DNA of 64,000 bases from Stomoxys calcitrans (Eukaryota > Arthropoda > Insecta > Diptera > Muscidae), in NCBI RefSeq assembly GCF_963082655.1, contig NC_081552.1, positions 96,611,922-96,675,921 on the forward strand, written 5' to 3'. Positions 58,234 through 64,000 of this stretch are shown here, piece by piece (within the stretch, counting starts at the first letter, position 1; the number at the start of each line of letters is the position of its first letter). The notes beneath the pieces were generated by a model. The model worked only from the letters and a program-made list of their open reading frames with translations. It was not told the DNA's origin and did not search any database. The position numbers and the translations under genes are program-made.

Positions 58234-58569
58234 TGTTAACATCAAAGATGTTTGCTGGGATGTCAGCCAAACAAAAAATTCTTTATATTGGATTTCGATA
58301 CCAAAAAATTGCTGATTCTATTGATTAATTCATTGACCGCTGTCAGTCAACAGCAAACACAGCAAAGCGGGTAACCTGACACCTCATGACGACAACAATA
58401 ACAAAATCGTCAATCAGCAAGAAACCAATAGCAGCACCAGCAACAGCACCAACCAACAGCAGCAGCGCCAACAGCAGCACCAACCAACTTCAACCTAAGT
58501 TTAAGATTTTTGATTTAGTTCTGTAAAAGCACTCAAATTAATAAAAACAGAAATGTAGTAACTGTTAAC
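58234..58569 (+). repeat. 5' LTR of the gypsy-type errantivirus
   Basis: It begins TGTTAACATC at the HINE junction and ends GTTAAC just before the primer binding site, about 336 bp. GTTAAC at both ends gives the inverted LTR termini; the last base either way is uncertain. An AATAAA polyadenylation signal is at 58540-58545. A CAG/CAA-rich tract (about 58395-58490) lies inside. The 3' LTR is outside the window, so the edges could not be confirmed. Confidence 0.72.
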
Positions 58570-58585
58570 TGGCGCCCAACAATCC
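58570..58585 (+). promoter_or_regulatory. Primer binding site, tRNA-Lys type
   Basis: TGGCGCCCAACAATCC directly follows the LTR. TGGCGCCCAAC is the complement of a tRNA-Lys type 3' end, the primer class used by gypsy. It sets the start of minus-strand DNA synthesis. Confidence 0.7.
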
Positions 58586-58736
58586 ATCAACGCACCCGGA
58601 GGCTGTGACCAAGGACCAAAAAAACACCCTAGAAGACCACAGAGGCTGTAGCTACAACTACCGGCTCAACACACGTCAACAAGTAAGCGGACGATTCTCC
58701 AAGTAGATTTAACGAAAGGACAACGAAATCGCCTCC

Positions 58737-58777
58737 ATGGACGTATGGAAAATCTTTATAGGGATACATTTGTAAGT
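58737..58777 (+). promoter_or_regulatory. Short upstream ORF ending at a splice donor: likely first exon of env mRNA
   Basis: ATG at 58737 opens 12 codons, the last interrupted by the strong donor GTAAGT at 58772-58777; unspliced, the frame stops at TAA 58773-58775. The encoded residues are hydrophobic after the first few. The exon ends with two bases of a codon, which matches the phase needed at the acceptor CCATCTTTCCAG ending at 63840. Spliced, it would give env a start codon and part of a signal peptide; unspliced, it is a small upstream ORF before gag. Errantivirus env is known to be made from spliced RNA; this exon is inferred. Confidence 0.6.
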
Positions 58778-58785
58778 AGGCAGTG

Positions 58786-58817
<32 letters not shown>
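58786..58817 (+). repeat. A32 homopolymer in the viral leader
   Basis: Thirty-two consecutive A between the candidate donor and the leader repeats. Exact length may be a sequencing estimate. Confidence 0.9.
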
Positions 58818-58821
<4 letters not shown>

Positions 58822-58829
58822 GTGAATCG

Positions 58830-59270
58830 TAGATTTAATAATTAAGAAGAATTTAAGTACAAAAGTGAAAAAAATGTGAAAACTCTGGTAGAGAAAAAAA
58901 TTTTTGGTGAATAATTAAAGAATTTAAAAATTGTAACTTCAGGAAATAGAAAAATCAATAGAATTAAGAAAAGTTGGAAAAAGTTAGATTTAATAATTAA
59001 GAAGAATTTAAGTACGAAAGTGAAAAAAATGTGAAAACTCTGGTAGAGAAAAAAATTTTTGGTGAATAATTAAAGAATTTAAAAATTGTAACTTCAGGAA
59101 ATAGAAAAATCAATAGAATTAAGAAAAGTTGGAAAAAGTTAGATTTAATAATTAAGAAGAATTTAAGTACGAAAGTGAAAAAAACGTGAAAACTCTGGTT
59201 AAAGAATTTAGAAATTTTAACTGCAGGAAATAGAAAAATCAATAGATTTAGGAAAAGTTGGAAAATAATT
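58830..59270 (+). repeat. 155-bp tandem repeats in the errantivirus leader (about 2.8 copies)
   Basis: TAGATTTAATAATTAAGAAG starts at 58830, 58985 and 59140, an exact period of 155 bp. Copies 1 and 2 are nearly identical. Copy 3 has a ~30-bp internal deletion (after AACTCTGGT) and some changes before the gag ATG. The unit is A-rich and non-coding. In Drosophila gypsy the same position, between LTR and gag, holds the Su(Hw) insulator array; I see no TTGCATA-type Su(Hw) core here. Confidence 0.88.
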
Positions 59271-59276
59271 AGAAAT

Positions 59277-60689
59277 ATGGCTAACCCAAATGGTGACTTA
59301 TTGAGACCCCCAATCCTTAACATTCCCAATCCACCGCCTCCTCTACCTAATGGTAATATTGACATGGATAGAATACTGCGGGCATGTGTAGAACAGTCTA
59401 GGCGCACGGTTAGGGAAATACTAAACCCTAACGCAGACATATCCGGTGTTGATCAGCAGATAGAAGAACGTTTTAGGGGAGAACTAGACGATCTAGATAG
59501 GATCCCTGACATAGTCAGATGCCTCAGGGAATTCTCCGGTAATCCGGGAGAATTTAGTTCGTGGAAGAAGAGCGTCGATAGGGTCTTGCAACTCTATGAG
59601 GCATCAAAAGGGACCCCTAGATATTTCGGAATATTGAATGTGGTTAGGAACAAAATCATTGGTAGCGCGGATGCCGCCCTTGAGTCATATAATACCCCAT
59701 TAGATTGGAGTTGTATTTCCCGGTGTTTGACTCTGCATTATGCAGACAAAAGGGATTTGTCAACTCTCGAGTACCAAATGTCTTCACTGATTCAGGGACA
59801 GAGCACAGTTCAGGACTTCTACCAGAGCGTCTATGCGCATTTGTCATTGATAATGAACAAATTGGCTTGCATGGATATGGGTAGGGAATCGTTGGATATT
59901 ATGACCCAGACTTATCGGGACAAAGCCCTGGACACCTTCATAAGAGGGCTTAAAGGCGATTTACCAAGATTACTGGGAATTAGGGAACCAACCGACCTTC
60001 CTCAGGCACTACATTTGTGTCTGAAGCTAGAAAATCAGCAATATAGGACGCAGTATGCTAACGCTCATATGAAAACGGATAAGGCTATGGCCCATCCGCA
60101 GTATCGCAACCACGGGCAACCGCAAGTTTCACATCATCCTCTTCCCACGCATAACTTCCAGAGTTACTCGCCTGCACGTTGGCAAGTGCAGCAATATGCT
60201 AACCAAATGACTCCACGGCAACTTTATGCAGGTAATTCCCCACAACTAATGCCTCCACGGCAATTCTACACTGGTAATTCCCCACCACAAATGCCTCCAC
60301 AGCAATTTTACACCAGCAATAACATACCGCAAAGACCGACGATACCGAAGCCACAACCCAGGCCAGAACCGATGGATATAGATCGGTCTATGCGTACGAA
60401 CACAGTTGATTACGTGAACAGACCTGGACAGGGTAATAGGTTTATGGAGAAAAGACCGCTCAGTCAGTCCTACCAAGTGCATCGACCTCAAAAGATGCAG
60501 AGGAATTTCAATATTGAATCCGAACAGGAGGATAGTCATCAGGGTAGTCAGGCAGTATCTTACGAAGAGACAATGGAGAATTATGAAGATGAGGAGAAGC
60601 TTCAACCCTTCGAGGACTATCTCGAGAAATATTATGATAGGGGTGACACCGAAGCGGACGACTTTGTTGATGTGAATTTTTTAGACTAG
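59277..60689 (+). CDS. gag: Errantivirus gag polyprotein
   Basis: 470 residues, ATG at 59277, stop TAG at 60687-60689. It forms the virus-like particle and packages the RNA. Residues about 80-260 are the conserved helical capsid-like region (LREFSGNPGEFSSWKKSVDR, later LIQGQSTVQDFYQSVYAHLS). A Pro/Gln-rich linker has three diverged repeats around RQLYAGNS / RQFYTGNS / QQFYTSNN (about residues 305-345). The C-terminus (about 415-470) is strongly acidic. There is no CCHC zinc knuckle, as in gypsy-type gags; an Arg/Lys-containing middle part may bind RNA instead. No stops or frameshifts. A slippery heptamer six bases before the stop links it to pol. The 155-bp leader repeats end just upstream. 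Confidence 0.9.
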   Translation: MANPNGDLLRPPILNIPNPPPPLPNGNIDMDRILRACVEQSRRTVREILNPNADISGVDQQIEERFRGELDDLDRIPDIVRCLREFSGNPGEFSSWKKSVDRVLQLYEASKGTPRYFGILNVVRNKIIGSADAALESYNTPLDWSCISRCLTLHYADKRDLSTLEYQMSSLIQGQSTVQDFYQSVYAHLSLIMNKLACMDMGRESLDIMTQTYRDKALDTFIRGLKGDLPRLLGIREPTDLPQALHLCLKLENQQYRTQYANAHMKTDKAMAHPQYRNHGQPQVSHHPLPTHNFQSYSPARWQVQQYANQMTPRQLYAGNSPQLMPPRQFYTGNSPPQMPPQQFYTSNNIPQRPTIPKPQPRPEPMDIDRSMRTNTVDYVNRPGQGNRFMEKRPLSQSYQVHRPQKMQRNFNIESEQEDSHQGSQAVSYEETMENYEDEEKLQPFEDYLEKYYDRGDTEADDFVDVNFLD

Positions 60690-60729
60690 CGAACTCGTCC
60701 TTGCCCTATATTGAATGCAGGATGAGTTC
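60677..60729 (+). promoter_or_regulatory. -1 ribosomal frameshift signal, gag to pol
   Basis: T TTT TTA (60677-60683) in gag frame TTT TTA is the same heptamer used by HIV-1. After a 7-nt spacer (60684-60690), GAACTCGTCC (60691-60700) pairs with GGATGAGTTC (60720-60729): ten pairs, one of them G-U, around a 19-base loop. Pol is open in the -1 frame from this point and has no ATG at its start. Confidence 0.82.
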
Positions 60730-63700
60730 AGGCCGTATATTGAAATTTTTGATAGATACCGGTTCAAATAAAAATTATATCCAGTCCGATTTAGTAAAGA
60801 ATCCTACCCCTAATTTAAAAAATTTTTTCGCTAGATCTGTTGGTGGTAGGACCGAGATCACTCACCATACATTGGTAAGCGTCTTTAACGAAGACGAGAA
60901 TCCCTTGACGTTCTTTATTCTTCCAACATTGAAGACTTTCCATGGCATCATAGGTAATGACAGTTTGAGGGAGATGAGAGCTGTCATTTATACGTTTGAA
61001 AATTATGTGGTTTTCAACAATAGGAGAAAAATACGCCTCAAGCAACAACTTTCACAATCCATTAACACCATTGACATTAGAAATACGCACATGTCTGAAC
61101 GACAAATAAACGAACTTAATGTCATTATCAGGCAATTTAAGGGTTTATTTAGTGACCCTAATGAAAAATTGACGTTCACTACGACTGTTGTAGGTGAGAT
61201 AGAAACAAAGAATGACTCTCCAGTCTATTCACGTTACTATCCGTATCCAATGCATTTGAAGGACGAAGTTGAGAGCCAAATTCAGGAACTACTAGACAAT
61301 GACATAATCCGACCATCCCGGTCGCCCTACAATTCACCGGTTTGGATTGTTCCCAAAAAGGCAGATTTTTCGGGAAAAAAGAAGTACCGTTTGGTTATCG
61401 ATTACCGTAAACTGAACGATATCACTATTCCAGACAAATATCCGATACCCAATATTAATGAAATTTTACCGCAACTTTCGAAAAGTAAATGGTTTTCAGT
61501 AATCGACTTAAAAAGTGGTTTCCACCAGATACCATTAAAGGAAAGCGATATGAGAAAAACCGCCTTTTCGGTTAACAACGGTAAATATGAATTTACAAGG
61601 CTTCCGTTTGGGTTGAAAAACGCCCCTTCTATTTTCCAAAGAGCCTTGGATGACATATTGCGGGAACATATAGGGAAGATATGTTTTGTCTACATAGATG
61701 ACATTATCATTTTTGCAGAAGACGAGGAAACGCATTTGAAGAACCTGCACACTGTTTTCCAGACCTTAGAGGGTGCTAACCTGAAAGTTCAACTGGATAA
61801 GTGTGAGTTTCTAAAAAATGAAGTGGAGTTCCTAGGATTTCTGATATCCGATTCGGGAATTAGAACTAATCCAACAAGAGTAGAGGCCATAAAGAATTTT
61901 CCACTTCCGAGAACCCTCAAAGACCTAAGATCTTTCCTTGGACTTTCGAATTTCTACAGGCGCTTCATAAAAGACTACGCTAAAATAGCAAAGCCTCTAA
62001 CTTTGCTTTTGAGGGGGGAGAAAGGTCGCGTCTCGAAACACATGTCTAAAAAAATTAATGTTGATCTGGATGAAAATGCGATAACAGCATTCAATAAACT
62101 GAAAGATTCATTAATTTCGGAAGACGTTTTATTGGCATACCCGGATTTCGGCAAGGAATTCCAATTGACAACAGACGCTTCAAACTATGCCCTTGGAGCA
62201 GTGTTATCGCAGGATGACAGACCCATCATATTCCTTTCTAGAACTCTCCAAAAGTCCGAGGAACACTACGCGACTAATGAGAAAGAATTGCTCGCAATAG
62301 TATGGGCCTTGAAGTCATTAAGGAATTATCTCTATGGATCGGCCAAGATGAAGATCTTTACGGACCACCTTCCCTTGACATACTCTTTGAATAATAAGAA
62401 TTCCAATTATAAACTTAAAAGATGGAAAGCCTTCCTTGAGGACTATAAATATGAACTGCTGTATAAACCAGGGAGCACTAATGTTGTGGCTGACGCCCTA
62501 TCAAGAATCCCACAAGGAGTGTCTCATATAAACTCCTTGACGGCGACACAGCATAGTGACGAAAGTTCACCCCAGGACTTAATACAATATACGGACGCCC
62601 CATTAAATGCTTTTAAGAATCAAATTATAATATCTCAAGAAGAAATGACGTCCTACAAATTCGATACAATTTTTCCACAATACCATAGACACACACTTGA
62701 GTTATCGGACACATCCGAGAGCAACTTATTGGACAATCTAAAAAAATGCTTGAACCCGTCAGTAACGAATTGTATTAAAACTTCAGATGAGATTTTAGGA
62801 AAACTTCAAGAGATATTTAGCACAAACTTTGGCAGATATAAAGCCAAATACACTAGGACAATGGTGCAAGACCTTACGAACGAGGATGAACAGGAGGAAG
62901 AAATTATTAGGGAACATGAGAGAGCTCATAGAAACAGTTCCGAGAACAAAGTACAATTGCTGAAGAGATTCTACTTTCCCAAAATGAGTGCTAAAATAAA
63001 GAAAGTTACCAAACTATGTAAAATTTGTAAAGAGAACAAATACGAACGCCACCCTAATAAGATTATGCTTCAGGAAACACCAATCCCTGAATTCCCGGGA
63101 CAAATTGTCCACATAGATATTTTTATAACAGAGAGGAAACCAGTCCTAACCGCTATTGACAAGTTCTCTAAATACGCCCAGGCGAAGGTTTTGCAATCGA
63201 GGGCTACTACGGATATAAAGGAACCATTAAGGGAAATACTTCTAGCATTCGGCATGCCCGAGATAGTGGTTATGGACAATGAAAGGTCATTTAATTCTTC
63301 GGCAATAGTATTCATGTTGGAAAACCAATATAATGTAAAAATCTTTAAAGTTCCCCCATACGCTAGCTACGTCAATGGACAAATAGAGAGGTTCCATTCG
63401 ACACTGACCGAGATTATGAGGTGCATCAAGGCAGAGAATTCCCCTGATTCCTTCTCAGAGCTCCTTCATAAGTCTCTGTTTGAATATAATAATTCGATTC
63501 ATTCTACCACTGCACGAAAACCAGTTGAGGCATTCTTTGGAAGACGTGTCTTCACTGCACCCCAAGAACTGGAGAGGGAAAAAATGGAGATAGTCGAAAA
63601 ACTCAAACAGAAACAGGCGAGTGATATGAGGGTCCATAACAAGAATAGAACAAACCATAAGGATTATGAACCAGGAGATAAAGTTTTCGTGAAGGTTAAC

Positions 63701-63820
63701 AAGAGGCTAGGAACAAAGCTGAGTAAAAGCTATGCCGAGGAAATTGTTAAAGAAAATAAAAATAGCACAATCACTACGGAGTCAGGTCGCATTGTTCATA
63801 AGAATAACATTAGAAACTAA
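60683..63820 (+). CDS. pol: Errantivirus pol polyprotein: protease, reverse transcriptase, RNase H, integrase
   Basis: Open without a break from the frameshift site to TAA 63818-63820, about 1045 codons. Residues are counted from Leu at 60701. Aspartic protease active site DTG at 19-21. RT: VIDYRKLND (D about 234), LPFG 301-304, catalytic YIDD 331-334. RNase H: TTDASNYALGAVLSQ with D about 492, then NEKELLAIVWAL. Integrase: His/Cys zinc finger (HERAH, then CKICKENK) and the D,D,E triad at about 806, 859 and 896 (VHIDIF, VMDNERSF, NGQIERFHST). The stretch GEKGRVSKHMSKKI, between RT and RNase H, is characteristic of the gypsy errantivirus lineage. The domain order protease-RT-RNase H-integrase marks Ty3/gypsy (Metaviridae). 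All catalytic residues are present, so the element may be active. Confidence 0.93.
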   Translation, partial: RLANSSLPYIECRMSSGRILKFLIDTGSNKNYIQSDLVKNPTPNLKNFFARSVGGRTEITHHTLVSVFNEDENPLTFFILPTLKTFHGIIGNDSLREMRAVIYTFENYVVFNNRRKIRLKQQLSQSINTIDIRNTHMSERQINELNVIIRQFKGLFSDPNEKLTFTTTVVGEIETKNDSPVYSRYYPYPMHLKDEVESQIQELLDNDIIRPSRSPYNSPVWIVPKKADFSGKKKYRLVIDYRKLNDITIPDKYPIPNINEILPQLSKSKWFSVIDLKSGFHQIPLKESDMRKTAFSVNNGKYEFTRLPFGLKNAPSIFQRALDDILREHIGKICFVYIDDIIIFAEDEETHLKNLHTVFQTLEGANLKVQLDKCEFLKNEVEFLGFLISDSGIRTNPTRVEAIKNFPLPRTLKDLRSFLGLSNFYRRFIKDYAKIAKPLTLLLRGEKGRVSKHMSKKINVDLDENAITAFNKLKDSLISEDVLLAYPDFGKEFQLTTDASNYALGAVLSQDDRPIIFLSRTLQKSEEHYATNEKELLAIVWALKSLRNYLYGSAKMKIFTDHLPLTYSLNNKNSNYKLKRWKAFLEDYKYELLYKPGSTNVVADALSRIPQGVSHINSLTATQHSDESSPQDLIQYTDAPLNAFKNQIIISQEEMTSYKFDTIFPQYHRHTLELSDTSESNLLDNLKKCLNPSVTNCIKTSDEILGKLQEIFSTNFGRYKAKYTRTMVQDLTNEDEQEEEIIREHERAHRNSSENKVQLLKRFYFPKMSAKIKKVTKLCKICKENKYERHPNKIMLQETPIPEFPGQIVHIDIFITERKPVLTAIDKFSKYAQAKVLQSRATTDIKEPLREILLAFGMPEIVVMDNERSFNSSAIVFMLENQYNVKIFKVPPYASYVNGQIERFHSTLTEIMRCIKAENSPDSFSELLHKSLFEYNNSIHSTTARKPVEAFFGRRVFTAPQELEREKMEIVEKLKQKQASDMRVHNKNRTNHKDYEPGDKVFVKVNKRLGTKLSKSYAEEIVKENKNSTITTESGRIVHKNNIRN

Positions 63821-64000
63821 AGTAAATTCCATCTTTCCAGATTTTTATCCCTTTTTGCAAAGTCTGAGGTGCAGATTCTAGATTACTCCAACTCACAGAT
63901 TATTTCTATAAATACTGGTTATGCGAAACTTCAGACGGGATATTTGAAATTAATACATGTTATTGAGACAGAGGACTACCAGAATGTAATTAATACCCTG
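63821..64000 (+). CDS. env: Errantivirus env (envelope), N-terminal part, runs off right edge
   Basis: After the pol stop the same frame stays open to the window edge (60 codons) with no ATG in it. The first ~10 residues after the predicted acceptor are hydrophobic, then comes QILDYSNSQI, the kind of N-terminal ectodomain start found in errantivirus envelope proteins. Env is a membrane fusion glycoprotein and in errantiviruses is translated from a spliced RNA. The missing ATG fits that, because the start codon would come from the short exon at 58737-58771. Most of the protein lies outside the window, so intactness, furin site and fusion peptide cannot be judged. Confidence 0.6.
63829..63840 (+). 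promoter_or_regulatory. Candidate splice acceptor for env mRNA
   Basis: CCATCTTTCCAG, a pyrimidine-rich run ending in CAG, lies 20 bases after the pol stop and at the start of the open env-like frame. Its phase fits the donor at 58772. Confidence 0.6.

Noticed and set aside
58830..59270. Su(Hw) insulator sites in the leader repeats
   Set aside because: No TTGCATA-type core in any copy; kept only as a positional analogy.
60246..60605. 119-codon minus-strand open frame
   Set aside because: Antisense of the errantivirus gag Pro/Gln-rich region.

Overview
The window is transposon-dominated DNA from a dipteran, most likely a calyptrate (muscid-type) fly. The main reason is the DINE-1/mini-me type repeat: TATACCC subterminal inverted repeats, TATATA next to a (GTCY)n tract, and a GTTCGGCCCGGCCGAAC end hairpin. 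The genus is a guess; a Stomoxys- or Musca-like fly fits. I saw no bacterial-type genes, rRNA, tRNA or CRISPR.

Names used below. HINE-A, A2, A3 and B are DINE-1/Helentron-associated interspersed elements. Each has inverted TATACCC ends, an internal tandem unit of about 153 bp, a GTCY tract and an end hairpin. Their strand is given with the TATACCC/GTCY end as 5' and the hairpin plus ACTTGTT end as 3'. Helitron-C elements have TC...CTAG ends and a G/C-biased unit of about 120-135 bp; their strand runs TC to CTAG.

Layout. 1-3535 (-): a well-preserved LINE with an ORF1 and an ORF2 that runs off the left edge, linked by what looks like a canonical -1 frameshift signal. 3.9-4.85 kb, 8.1-10.2 kb and 36.8-38.4 kb: broken copies of one Jockey/R1-like LINE family. 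5.2-58.2 kb: stacks of HINE and Helitron-C elements, often end to end, nested or inverted, with a complete mariner-type MITE at 56910-57146 and a LINE 3' end at 57.6-58.1 kb. 58234-64000 (+): a gypsy-type errantivirus with 5' LTR, primer binding site, repeated leader, gag, pol and the start of env; its 3' part lies outside the window.

The only candidate host coding sequence is a 124-bp exon-like open stretch at 38422-38545 (-), with good splice sites at both ends. If real, most of the window may be intron of one large gene. The LINE and the errantivirus look young and possibly functional: their reading frames are open and each carries a slippery heptamer plus stem-loop. Everything else is non-autonomous or broken and shows how these families stack on one another.
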